A DNA stretch of 64,000 bases, taken from positions 28,051,981 to 28,115,980 of the forward strand of contig OZ007579.1 in NCBI GenBank assembly GCA_963931925.1. Reading direction: 5' to 3'. Shown here piece by piece: positions 13,353 to 25,094 of the stretch. The stretch is from Onchidella celtica. Its lineage: Eukaryota > Mollusca > Gastropoda > Systellommatophora > Onchidiidae. The notes beneath the pieces were generated by a model. The model ran no database searches. It worked only from the letters and a program-made list of their open reading frames with translations, and had not been told where the DNA came from. Numbering within the stretch: position 1 is the first letter of the stretch; every line of letters starts with the position of its first letter. A program made the position numbers and the translations under genes.

Positions 13353-13361
13353 TTCTCCCCT
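13353..13361 (-). promoter_or_regulatory. Polypurine tract next to LTR b
   Basis: Minus strand AGGGGAGAA lies immediately before the LTR start TGTGAGAGG, the expected plus-strand primer position. The second copy is at 9801-9809. Confidence 0.65.
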
Positions 13362-14409
13362 GCTAAGTCACGTAGTCCCTTACGTGACACATACATGTAC
13401 ATCAATTCAAAGGTTTACAAAAGACCACTGAAGGTACAATCAAACTCTAAGGGGCTATGATACCATCACTTAGAGTAGAACAATTGCAAATTACGCACAG
13501 TGAACTGAAGTACAACAATGGTCCATCCTCTTTATAACTACTAACAGGTGGCGTGAACCGGCTAAGTTACTACTGGCATCCTGAAGATGTACACAACAGT
13601 CTCAGCTCTGGCTGTAGTAAGTTACATCATATGGACAAAACAACAGGTCCCAGACCTGCAACGGTGGTCCCAGACCACTATCAGGGTTAACGTAGGATCG
13701 AACAGTACAAAAAAAGACAATATGCTATAAGGGCACTAGTGCAATGAAAAAGGTAAGGTCAACATAGGCATTAAAAGTAATTGTAACTAAGCTGTGGAGA
13801 AAGCTAACATGGGCATACTCTCTAACTTAAAATCTTGAGGCGGAGCTCCCTTGGATTCGGTGGTCTATCATCTGGCCTGATGGAAACTAGGGGGATCTTG
13901 ATGGGTACGCTCCCCTGCTCTTTCTGCACTCACCGTCAATGTCTAATGTCAATCACTAATAAGAGTCATAGGTCTAATCTCTGGGGTTGTCGGTGGGGGC
14001 AGCTGGACGTGGGGGGCAGCTGGACCGCTGCACAGGAGGTAGGGGCTGTAAAGTTCTCAACCCATGTTGAGGGTCTGGTTGGGCTGGAGGTGGCTGGCAA
14101 GGGTGGTGGGCTGGGAGTACCAGACACTGGTCGACGCAGGCTGTGGGGGCGGATGTTGCGGATACGTGTAGATTGCGGGATGAAATACCCGCAACGGGTC
14201 CCTGTTGGGTCCCTGTTGACTGCAGTGGGATGGGTGGTGTACACAGGACTGGGATACAGGTCCTGAATCTTGAGTTGACGTTGGAGGGCGTTGGTCTTCG
14301 TGGCTCCATGGTTCCTATGGGGTGGGGCAGGGGTTGGCTGGCTGGCTGGGCTTCAAACTAAAAATTTCCATGGCTGGGTTCTCTACACTACAAACTAACC
14401 CTTCTGTGT

Positions 14410-14428
14410 ATCCCACTTCTTGACACCA
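14410..14428 (-). promoter_or_regulatory. Primer-binding site, tRNA-Leu-like (unit 1)
   Basis: Minus strand reads TGGTGTCAAGAAGTGGGAT, 5 nt inside the LTR end. It matches the common gypsy tRNA-Leu primer site TGGTGTCAGAAGTGGGAT except for one inserted A. Starting with TGG pairs with the tRNA CCA end. A second copy lies at 10858-10876. Confidence 0.65.
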
Positions 14429-14433
14429 GAAAA

Positions 14434-16902
14434 TGTTGGATGAACTACGAGTGGCTAATGTGGTTACTGCGTGGGTTCAATAGTAACTCCCTTAAGGATA
14501 CACAGGATTAACAAACACAGGGTTCTGCTGGCAATCTTATTTATTCAAAAAGCCTAACAAAGGTATCACTACCAACAAAAAAAAAGCCCAACCAGCCATA
14601 AGCTGGAACAAGAGAAAAAGACGAAAATATGATTAGGATATAATGACAACATTAATCAGGCAATCAATGGTGGACATACATAGTAATAGTATTAAGTATT
14701 AAATCAAACAACCACAATATAATATAGAATTTAAGCAATAACCAACTGGATATGTATGCATGGAATAAAATAGCGCTAAGGTTAATGAATAACAACTACA
14801 AGTGGCTATATCATATACACAAGGAGTTTCCTAGTACACTGGCAACATAAACTAATTAATGTACTAATCAAAGTATGAAGGACATAACAAATGAAGGGGC
14901 AAGAACACAATAGTTTCACTCCACTGAGCCGGTGTACAACACATCCAGAGTGGCCATTCCATTTAATAACGCAGTGGCCAACATGGCCCACTGACCGTCC
15001 ATAACACAGACGCTGCATCCCAATGCAGGCCATCCTCATAGGCCCACTCCCATTATTAGTACTAACCCGCCCCAGGGCTATTGTATTGGTTACTTCCCTT
15101 CCCAATCGATACTGAAGGGTCATGCCCTTTGACCTTAGCCGCGGAGCTATGCCGCCAGGCTAACATGTGTATGACACACCACTAGATACATAAAGTAATG
15201 TGTACATTCCTTAAAATGAAACTGTCCTTCACACACTTACGAAACTCATATAGAAGCATAATACATCTGGATAACTATAATGCATGCACATGATATATAC
15301 ATATATGTCGGCGAGACTCATTGCAACATGTGTAGACTCACTGAAACATTGTTCATCCACCGCCGCACATAGAACAATCCTGGGGCTCACCCATGTGAGG
15401 CCCACTAATTTATACATCTCCAATACATGTAATTAATTACACATCTTAAACATTAAGCACACAATCACACTGCTCTCTATAGCATAGTGGTACTGGCAAG
15501 GTACACAAATACCCGTAATACAATCAAGCGTATAGTGCCGCCCGCTGTAACATAAGCCATCCACATCAACATGTCAGGAAATCCTCACTGCCCACCACAA
15601 CAAGGCAATGCTACACATACACTATATATAGGCACACAAGCAAATCTTGATAGCTTGGTTAGCGAGCCATCATTATCATCTAGCACCGCAAACGTTAACT
15701 TTGACAATAAAGTCACAACATCAAGACACTGCGCTGCATCGCGCATCCTACACGTCCAATGACAATGGCAATTACCGTTGAGCCGGACTCATAATGGTCT
15801 CTGTAGATCAGCATTCTCTACGTGGCATCCAAGAAAAGGGGGGGGGGTGCGCAAATTAAAGTCACTTCTAATATAATAGTCTCCAACTTACCCAAAGTTT
15901 CTCTGCTACTGGCGCAACTGGACTAGGCCATGTTTTGGGCGAGGCGCGCCACGGCAGGCCGCCGCCGGCCTAGGTTCACTGTGCTGTCGGCTCTTGTCTC
16001 TGCGTCTTTGATGGAGTGTGTCGACCACTCGAACCGCATCTTATTTATGAGCCCGCGCGGACGTCCGAGAGAGCTATTACGTAGCCCGTGTTGCACAAGT
16101 GAAAGGCTCGGACATTGAGTCCAGCCCGACAACATAACCGGTTAGGGTCCTAACACAATCGAATTTACAGTACGGTTAAAAGGGTGCACACAAAAGTCAA
16201 TTAGGTATCCCAGTAAACTGCAGAAATTACTCTAACGACCCCTCCAGCAATAATTGAATAAATTTGACCCAGGTTGGATTTATCGGGGATAACATGCGTC
16301 TAACTCATAGTTTGCTTTAAATCCGAGATCCTCTTATTAATCATTTCAATAGGACACGTGCATCAAAGTACAACGAAATTGGTACCATTATAAAGTGGAA
16401 ACTTGCTGCTAAAATTCTAAATGACTACTTATACCAGAAACTCGGTAGTAGTTTTAATATAAATTTTCAAAGTGTCAGGACTAACAACATTCGACAATTT
16501 TGTGCGGGATACTTTCGTCCATTAATACGACGTATCTCCATTGATAACAAACGTTATCATGAGTACCCATTTTGTACCGATAGGGTATTGTCTACTCTCA
16601 AAAATGAATTCGGGTTCCCGTCTTTCTGTCGGTGGATAACAACGAAGGAGCGAGTTGTAAGAAACTCAAAGCCATGATATAAGAGTTGGAAGCCCGGTAC
16701 ATTTCCAACTGACCAATCAAAATGCGCGCTTTTCACCGTGATGTGAATAACGGGTCCCGCGCTAGTATTACAAGGGAAATAATCCAATTAATGGTACTCG
16801 GCCAAGTGCCCATAAACTACTATGAGTGGCCGTCCCTCACTCACGCACCAGAGTTACCATGAAAGCACATATTAAAAATAGAAAATCGTTCATCCTCTCA
16901 CA
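14434..16902 (-). repeat. LTR c (5'-most in element orientation)
   Basis: 2469 bp with TG...CA ends on the minus strand. Compared with the other two copies it has ATATACATATAT instead of a pure AT run near 15295, A instead of C near 16421, and a 10-G run near 15838. Open frames in it recur identically in all three LTRs, but none resembles a known protein; I do not call them genes. Confidence 0.85.
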
Positions 16903-17540
16903 CAAAGGATTTACTCAAACATGGAAATCTAAGAATTTACTAGTACATGTACATAAATGCATCATTCTAAGGATTCTTTTGGACCCCTAAATTATATCGA
17001 AGAATTCTTTCGGACCTGTAAAATCTATCGAAGAATTAACTTGATTATGGAAATCTAAGAATTTATCTCACATGTAAATTAAATCTAAAAATTCTTTCGG
17101 ACCTGTATATACATATGGAAGAATTCATTCGTATGTATGTATGGAAAAATAAGAATTTATTTTTTATATGAACATATATACATGTACATGTATGTAAATC
17201 TAAAAATTTTCGGACCTGCATATTCTATCGAAAATTCACTCAGACATGGAACTCTAATCTGACTTGAATTTATCCGCACATACAATATGCATGTCAAAAT
17301 TCATCTGGACCTGCAGACTCGATCGAAGAATTTATTCGCACGTAATGCTTAATGTAAAAATTCTTTGGGACCTGCAGACTCGATCGAAGAATTCACTCGG
17401 GCATGGAAGTCTCAGAATTTACCCAGGAAATCTTTCGGACCTGCATTAGAATTCAATCACACATGGAAATGCAATCTAAGAATTTATTTCCACATAAATG
17501 CATGTAAAAATTCTTTTGGACCTTAAGCTATTGAATTTCT
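16903..17540. repeat. Degenerate tandem array, right part
   Basis: Eight or so imperfect units of roughly 60-110 bp. Each contains variants of GGACCTG(C/T)A, ATCGAAGAATTCACTCG, ACATGGAAATCTAAGAATTTA and ATGTAAAAATTCTTTCG. Anchors lie near 16980, 17011, 17099, 17211, 17308, 17368, 17435 and 17516. Units vary in length by internal deletion. No coding signal. Confidence 0.75.
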
Positions 17541-18465
17541 ACGGCTTGACCGGCATAAACTTTGCAGAATTAGATTAGAATCTTATTCGCAGATACAGTG
17601 CAATCCTAATATCTCGACATCAGTGGGACCATCAGACGCGACGCGTAAAGAGAAAGTCGAAATGGCAGATTAGTGGTGGAAGAGGAAAAAAAAAAGGGGC
17701 GGTTGGGAGGAGAGAGAGAGATCAAACATCAACATCACCATTATGGAAAAGTGTCCAATAAATAACGCAATTATGTCCCGTTTTCTTTTAATTATCGGCG
17801 TGCCGTCACCCGTTCCTCCAATATCAATGTAGTGTGGAGCAGCTAGCAGTTGGGTGGCAAAGACTGAAAGAGTTGCCGATATCGGCGAAATGTTATGCGC
17901 AGTGTTTCACTATTTCTTTTCCTCGACCTGACTGTTTCTTCAGAACAAGCGATGTACCGACACACATACAGTATGGCAGTTAACCAAAAGATCTAGGTCA
18001 AGGCCCAGTATCAACAAGACACGAATGTTTCGTGAAAAAAAAAAAAAAAATTTACATGTACTCAAGTCTGTAGTACTCTGTACTTTTACTGCCGTGCGTT
18101 CATGCCTGGCACTCCACACTCGCGTTTCTAAAGCCAAGGCTCATCCTCTGTGTCCACACACCCCCTCCCCTACCCTCCCCACCAGCACCACAAAAAGAAA
18201 TACAGAGGTTTTATATGCGGGAGTTGCATGGCAGCACAGTAGTAGATCTAATGCACTTGTGCTCTGGTCGGGGAGAAATGTGTCGATATAAGAGAAAAGA
18301 ATGGAATAATAATTATGTCGAGTTACTTGGAAATATAATTGTAGTAGCATTAAAGAAAAACATTGGTTGGGACTTAAAAATTGTATCGAGTTACCCAGAA
18401 CGTCGACAAAAGCCATGTCGAGATAAGTGGATTGAACTGCATTTGGTTTAGTGATTATGAAAAGA

Positions 18466-18792
18466 GCTGTAAACAGGTGAATTTACAATGTAAAGGGTTG
18501 CATTTTGCGGCCTTTGCTAAAAGCTTTTGCTGCAGTCTCCAGGACGAGGAGAAAAACATGGTTGGAATTACATGTAGTTGTAACAGTAGACAAGTTCTAA
18601 GTCCATTAATAGGACGCAATCTAAGAGTAAATTCATATGGTGCATTAAACTCTCAATGATGAGTTGACCACTTCAGGGCCAGAAAACTGTGTCAAAAGTG
18701 ATACATGTATCAAAAAAAGAAAAAAGGATCAATCAAGAGTTCATGAAAGCTGATTTATTGAATGGGTCCAAATGCTCCTGTGTCTTACCTTC
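18466..18792 (+). repeat. Dispersed direct repeat, copy 1
   Basis: Shares long blocks with 19826-20145, for example TTTGCTGCAGTCTCCAGGA, CAATCTAAGAGTAAATTCAT, CCACTTCAGGGCCAGA and AATGGGTCCAAATGCTCCTG, in the same order and strand, with indels between. An old duplication or two copies of an interspersed element; no terminal motifs found. Confidence 0.6.
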
Positions 18793-19825
18793 TATGGAAT
18801 TGGGGAGGAATTTCAATTACAGGAGGAACTCCAAAATGGGAAAGAATGGTATATTTGTATATATTATATGCTGCCCTAAGCACCAGTGGGTGCAATAGGA
18901 AACAGTAGTAGTAGTATATAATTATTATTAAGTATCAAAATGAAATTATAACATTTAACAGTTCACGCAAACTTTTTACAATAATTACCCCTGTGAAAGT
19001 ATAATGTTGATGTTGTTGTTACTCGTCCTTCGCAAAACAAGATGACCATGACTTCATATACCTCTAATGTCTGGCTGTATCTGTGTGTGGAGATGACTGA
19101 TCAGGCTGACCCTTGCCATGAATTGTCAGTTGCAATGACAACATGGAAACGCTGGAGGCAGATTGAACTGGGAGATGATACTTTCTGTGCTCTCGTACTG
19201 CTGCCACTTCTCTGCAGTCTTCATTCAGTATCTTTCCCATAGTCATATTTTCACTGAGGAAGAAAACAAAAGCAATATAATGCAAAATCTGTAGGAAAAT
19301 GTTCATCCTTACGGAACATAAATGTGTAAAACTACACCCAGCATCTTAACGTTAATCCAATACAGATTTGTATTGGATTTTCATTCTATTGGTAGGATTA
19401 GGAGAGAGGCGCATTCCCTACATCAAACCGACCTTTGCATGATGCTATAACCAGTGGATCTACATGAGAACAATGTTTTGTCTATGTGCAAACTTGACGT
19501 AAATCTTACACATCGGCTTTTTGTAGGGTTAGTGACTGGTAAACACAGAAGACGTTTAGACCAAGTAAGAGCTGCATCGGCTGAGAATACGTTAAAGTTG
19601 CGGGAAAAGTTCTTTACCTCAGTTTACTGTCAGCAGCCAGTGGGTTGCAGTTCTAATTAATTATCAATATTTAAACCAAGCTCTGACGGAGAAAACTATT
19701 TCTTTCCTGAAAATGTGTGAAAATATTCTTTTGAGACAACTTGGTTTATAAAGGAATAAAAAATACAATCACCTAGGTGGAATCATATAAAAGAAATATT
19801 TAAGGAAAACCGACGGGGATTATTT

Positions 19826-20145
19826 TGAAAAGAGCTAATGGTGAATGAATTCCCAGTGTAAAATGAGGGCATCTTGTGTTCTTTGCTAAAAGTTTTTGCT
19901 GCAGTCTCCAGGATGAGGGGAAAAACATGGGTCTGATTAACTCCATTCATGAACTTGTACAACGTTAGCGGGATGCAATCTAAGAGTAAATTCATATGGT
20001 GTTTTATACCCCCAGTGATGCCTTGGCCACTTCAGGGCCAGATAACTGTGACAATAGTGATATCAAAACAAAAAGAAAAGGATCAGGTCTTCCATTTATG
20101 AAAGCTGACTTATTTAATGGGTCCAAATGCTCCTGGGTCTTACAT
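19826..20145 (+). repeat. Dispersed direct repeat, copy 2
   Basis: Partner of 18466-18792, about 1.36 kb downstream, with the same block order. It has no preserved open frame in common with copy 1, which argues against a coding origin. Confidence 0.6.
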
Positions 20146-22920
20146 TTAAACAATTTTATACTCAATGCCAAAAAGTAAAAGACATCATTCAAATAGAAGG
20201 TGCAACATCACCTTCATTTCTCGACAATCTTGTTTACTTTTCATGATTTTGAGTCGCTTGCAAACTGTCATTTTTCTCACACTTTCTCCTTTATGCCTCC
20301 TTAATGCGACAGAGGCAAGTTTTTTGTTGTTGTTTTTTCAGTGAACACCCTAGTTTTCATGTGAGACAAAATCATGATTAATATTTTCTTTTCATCTGAA
20401 CTCAAGGTGAATTTTATTCTAATTTTAAAAAAGAAAAAAAAAAGTGGCACGGGGACTCCAGCACACACTACCCTACTAGCACAGATGTGCCGTGTGACTA
20501 TGTGGTTGCGAGAGCACTTTTCCCATGACATGGACGACCCTAAGTCTAATACCCTAAAGTACCAGTTGCCCCTTAAGATCTAAGGAAGTAGGTTCTAATC
20601 CGTATGTTTTGTCCGGCCTACCCCCAACCAAACTCCACCCCAGCACTCAGTCCCTCAGCAGCGTCTTAAGGGAGGCCACTCGCCAGATCCTAGGCTATAT
20701 TACAGGTTAGTTGGGCGTGACTGACCGTGCGAGTACCTTGGTCGCCCTGCGACCTCAACGCTGCATGGGAAAGGAGCCAGTAACCACCCAGGTTTCCCCA
20801 AAGTGGCTGTTCTGTACTATAAATAGGATTGAGGTTTCTTATATAACGCAAAATCCCTGCAATATCTGCCCCCATGGTTTACAAGATTTGACCTGGAAAT
20901 GCATTAACACTTGTTATTAAATTAATTTCTGCATAACTCTAACTCAAAACATCTAATTATCATTCAAACAGTCTTGTTAGCAATTAATGCATAAAAAGAC
21001 AGATCCTTATTAACATAAATAGTGTCATAATTATCCATTAAAAAAAATAATTAATTGTAAGCCTGATTATCTACCTTTCTCCCCATGTCACCAACTTAAT
21101 TTCCTTACCACAAACCGGAAGTGGGAATCGATACAACCACTTATCCAAGTACAGCTTTTTTAACTACTACAGACTGCAGAGTACTTCCTTTTTGTGTCAC
21201 ATCCTTCTTTTACTTATACTTTCCAAATACCTGCTGCAGACTTTCTTGTTCTTTTTCTTTTTTTGGAAACCCATTAAAAATTTAAAGTCCATTGAGGAAT
21301 TAAATGTCATGTCGGCTTGGTTTTCTACATTATAAGACAGCCACATATAACAAACAAATTCGATACCAAAACAAACTATCCATCAACCATGAGAGGGGCT
21401 TACACATCACTTTATCTGCTCGAACTTACAATTGCCAGCTGAACACACAGATATCCATACTATCAGGTGAAGTTAAACCATTACATCATCTTTCACAATT
21501 TCTTTGAATAAGTATGGAATTCTGCTTCAATTTCACAGCTTGCATATTTTGGTTGCACATACATTGAATGAAGTTATCTATTTCTTCGTCGATTGTACCT
21601 TTGAGATAACCATCAGATGAAAACTACTGTCACTTAGTCTGCCATGTTCTTCACCCTTTTAGCAAGTGAGATATAGCATGCAACTTTTCTGTGTGACACA
21701 TTTGAAGCGGTACGGTGTGTGACTCTTGTCACAAAGCTAACAACGTATAGCAAGTGACATGCAATGAGAACTTTGGACAAGTGACAAATAAAAATCAACA
21801 CAACCTTCAGCCTGTAACGAGTGGCAAGTGACATGTAGGTAACAACTTTCTGTTTCTCTGTGTGACGCCTATCTAAGTGTTCACCACAAACTGAGAGAGG
21901 TTTGGAAAACAAGTGATTCACTTTTCCATTATTGTTCATTGGATGAATAATGGAAACATGACGGAAGTTTGACGTTTGTTTTCTTAATGTCCAGTATGCA
22001 AGAGGCTTCTCTTTCTCCTTAATTACTTTGTAATTTCTTTAGAGAGAAAAAAAAATATGAGAATAAAGAAAGCACTAACACACTGCAATATCCATGGTTT
22101 TTTTTCTTGTTATACATGCCAACGACACTAATGAAGTTCATCATTTTTATTATATTTTGTTCAATTTGCAAATGGCCTTTCTTTCCCTTAAATGTCTTTG
22201 TAATTTTCATATTAATACATTCTACATTATCTTCCCTAAATTTTCTTTCCTGTGTTCAAATTTATGGAATGTCTGAAAATTTATAATTTTGAGTTAGTTC
22301 ATGTGTTCGCACAGATATGGATAAATGCCATTTATTTCTTGTTATATTTCATGCTATTATTTAAGATCTTTATGTCTTAGCTCTTTTAGACCATAACCGA
22401 AAGGATTTTTTTTGATAAGACAGATCAACATTGTGTTGACAACCAATATTTTATTCTTTGAAGGTTTCTTCAACCGTGCATTCTGTTGGCAGTTCATCAG
22501 TTCCCATGTTTGTTGACAAAACAGACCAACACACCTCGCACACGACGAATGGATGACCAAAAAAAAAAAAAACTTAAATCATTTCATGACAAGTGACTTA
22601 CCCATGAAATATACAAGCATACAGTGGCGTGTGACTTTGCAGTTTGTTGACGTGGCGAGTGACAAATGATCAGTGACATTTTGTATGCGACTAGCTTCCC
22701 ACAAGGCTTGTAGCCAGCACCAAGCGGATGTTCCTTTCTCTGTAATGACTGCATTTGTATGCTGAAATGTGTTCACTGACATTAAGTCGTCTAAAATAAC
22801 GAGTGACATGAATCGAGTTGCAAGCAACTTTCTCTTTCTGGCACCTACCCTTGTAAGACCTCCTTTCACTGATCATAATTATCTCTTGGCTAGTTGGAAT
22901 GGCATGTCAAACATCAATCA

Positions 22921-23720
22921 GAATATGACTATGTTCTGATTTAAATCCGATATAGGAATGACGTTATTTTTCTTCATTAATATGATGTAGGAATTCTACA
23001 TAGGATTGACATCAAGTTTGCACACAGGAATGGCATTGTTCTGATGTTGGCAATCCGATCAGAATAGTATTTTATTCCAAATTAAATGCTACATAGGAAT
23101 GGTGTCATTTTTTACTACACCAATCTGATGTAGGATTTCTAGGTAGATTGATATCAAGTTTGCTCATAGGAATGGCATTGTTCCGATGTTGGCAATCTGA
23201 TCAGAATACAACTTTGTTTAACTTAAATCTGACATAGGATTGATGTTGTTTTTTTTTAGATCAATCTTATATATATACGAATTCTACATAGGACTGACAT
23301 CAAGTTTTCACACTTGTATTACAATGTTCCGATGTTGGCAATATGATCAAAATAATACGGTACTTTGTCCCGATTTAAATCATACTGAGGAATGATGTCA
23401 TTTTTGCTATATTAATCTGATGTAGGAATTCTACGTAGGATTGACATCAAGTTTGCACCTAGGCATGACATTGTTCTGATGTTGACAATCCGATCAGAAT
23501 ACTTCTTTGTTCTGACTTAAATCTGACACAGGAATGGTCTCAGTTTTCCTACATGAATCTGTTATAGGAATCTTATGCAGGACTGACATCATGTTTGCAT
23601 GTAGGAATGACATCCTTCCAATGATGGTAGTATGTTCACATTACTACTTTCTTCTGACTTAAATCCTATGCAGGGACTTTGTCACTTTTCCTCCATCAAT
23701 CCTACAAAGGATTCGTATGT
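22921..23720. repeat. Tandem array, period about 145 bp, about five units
   Basis: Recurring blocks: TTAAATC(C/T)GA, ATAGGAATG, AATCTGATGTAGGAATTCTA, GGATTGACATCAAGTTTGCA and GATGTTGGCAATC. The last block recurs near 23043, 23195, 23331, 23478 and 23623, giving steps of 152, 136, 147 and 145. Units diverge progressively to the right. No coding signal. Confidence 0.75.
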
Positions 23721-23790
23721 TCCTGTGCTGGAACATCATTTCTATGCAATAATGTATTATAGTATGTAGACCCAAGGGCGATCTTATTAA

Positions 23791-24218
23791 CCCTCATCCT
23801 GCAGGAGGCCACTATATTCATGGCCCCCTCGCGCAACATGCGAGGTCACTATTGTATAACAACGCTGCTCTTTGTGTTTTGTTTATTCAGTTGCTGCGGC
23901 TATCATTTTTTTTGCATGTTTTTTTTTCCACACATGTAAATGCAGAAAATTCTTGATTATGGGCCTTTTATCTAACAATAGAACTTATTGCATCTCATTA
24001 CAAGTACTTTATCCAAATATCATAGTGGTCACATTACGATTTATCCACCATTATTGTTATTATTATATACCAAAGTAAACACGATACACATGTTCAAAAA
24101 GACCCGATTGACCCGACCATTGACATTATTGGCAACACATGAACGATTGGCCGACTGGCCACTGGCTCTTCCCACAAGCTGCGTTACATGAACGAGTTCA
24201 CCCAAAGCGGGATGAGGG
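23791..24218. mobile_element. piggyBac-like MITE with TTAA target duplication
   Basis: Left end CCCTCATCCTGC and the inverse complement of the right end CCCTCATCCCGC match at 11 of 12 bases. TTAA abuts both ends (23787-23790, 24219-24222). The CCC...GGG ends at TTAA are diagnostic of the piggyBac superfamily. At 428 bp with no transposase it is non-autonomous. Confidence 0.75.
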
Positions 24219-24832
24219 TTAAAGCTGGCCAAGGGAAACATACTGAAAAATAATACGTCTTAATTTTAAAATCTTTACCGATTTTTTTTTTTCTCAAATT
24301 GCCTCTTCCCAGTGGCTGTGCTAAAGCTGAAAAAAAAAAAAAAAAGCCGAAACGCTACCCAGCTCTTACTTTGTTTCACCAGTTAGTTTACATTGTACCA
24401 TTTTTCCCGGGATTAGATGCCAAACTTTGATTCATCTAAGTGGCAAATTCTTCATGCCGTAAGTTTGTTTCACAACAATGGATGAAATGGTCAACAGAAA
24501 TTAGTTTCTGATTAAAAACTCTTTTTGTAAAGTTCAATAGACGAACTAGTGTGATTATGGATTTCCAGTAATGGGAATAATTTGCATAATTGCTGCATAA
24601 TTTAACATCAAGATTCTTTGCTTACATTACGAACATTTATTTTTAAAGCACTGTCCATACGCCATGCTGCTGTCCGCCTTGGTAGAAATGCAGAAGATCG
24701 ATAGCTGCCAGACCTAGATCTAGACCAAACACCAATACCCACTTTGTCCTAACTAAAATAAAATAATTAATGCTTAAACTCCAATCTAGCTTGCTGGTAA
24801 AATGTTCTTGTGCAGCAACAGAATATTTTGGC

Positions 24833-25092
24833 AATACAATATACTATATGGGAGGTCTTCCCCCCGTCCGCACCACTTACCAAAAAGTCAACAAACATAG
24901 TATGACTAAGATATAAGCTTAAACAACCTGCATTGGAATGGTCAGATGGACCTGGGGGCGTGGGGGTCTAGTCAGTTTGTATCAATGGGCGGTAGTCAGA
25001 TTTGACCAATCAGGCGAAAAGGGGCTGGGGTAGTTGTGTTTTCTTGACTGGCGCGGACGGGCGGAAGACCTTCCTACTACATATTGTATATT
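24833..25092. mobile_element. MITE with inverted repeats of at least 22 bp
   Basis: The left end (24850-24871) reads GAGGTCTTCCCCCCGTCCGC. The right end (25053-25074) is its inverse complement with two mismatches over 22 bases. Similarity continues outward into AT-rich sequence (ACAATATAC.. against ACAATATGT..), so the full inverted repeat may approach 38 bp. The duplication at the insertion site is not clear. About 260 bp, non-coding. Confidence 0.62.
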
Positions 25093-25094
25093 AC

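Larger units (their letters stand above)
13353..14433 (-). mobile_element. Internal region of the LTR dimer, unit 1
   Basis: 1081 bp between LTR b and LTR c. The half nearest the primer site is GC-rich and, on the minus strand, has overlapping open frames of about 90-110 codons rich in Pro, Ser and Thr (13966-14309). These might be remnants of a gag start but show no zinc knuckle or other motif. An opposing plus-strand frame (13835-14266) is equally uncharacterised. I would not annotate any as protein-coding. Confidence 0.6.
7331..16902 (-). mobile_element. Non-autonomous LTR retrotransposon as a tandem dimer: LTR-internal-LTR-internal-LTR
   Basis: Three near-identical LTRs (7331-9800, 10882-13352, 14434-16902; 2469-2471 bp) alternate with two near-identical 1081-bp internal regions (9801-10881, 13353-14433). 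On the minus strand the LTR begins TGTGAGAGGATGA and ends TCATCCAACA (TG...CA). Outer flanks share a 4-bp duplication CAAA (7327-7330, 16903-16906). Minus orientation is fixed by a tRNA-Leu-like primer site just after each upstream LTR and a polypurine tract AGGGGAGAA abutting each downstream LTR. No gag, protease, integrase or RT is recognisable in 1081 bp, so it must be mobilised in trans. The LTRs differ at only a few bases (for example 7815 G against A in the others, and a 10-12 G run), so it is very young. Formation by LTR-LTR unequal recombination or tandem integration is inferred; an assembly artefact should be excluded. Confidence 0.87.
17541..22920. other. Intergenic DNA, no gene recognised
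   Basis: AT-rich sequence with scattered short open frames that lack recognisable domains. Contains the dispersed duplication at 18466-18792 and 19826-20145, and many GTGACA/CAAGTGACA motifs at 21640-21910 and 22580-22860, which may be an old eroded repeat. No convincing tRNA, splice-linked exons or transposase. Confidence 0.5.

Noticed and set aside
20575-20605. tRNA gene or SINE suggested by GGTTCTAATCC
   Set aside because: A B-box-like string alone; no A box at suitable distance and no cloverleaf.
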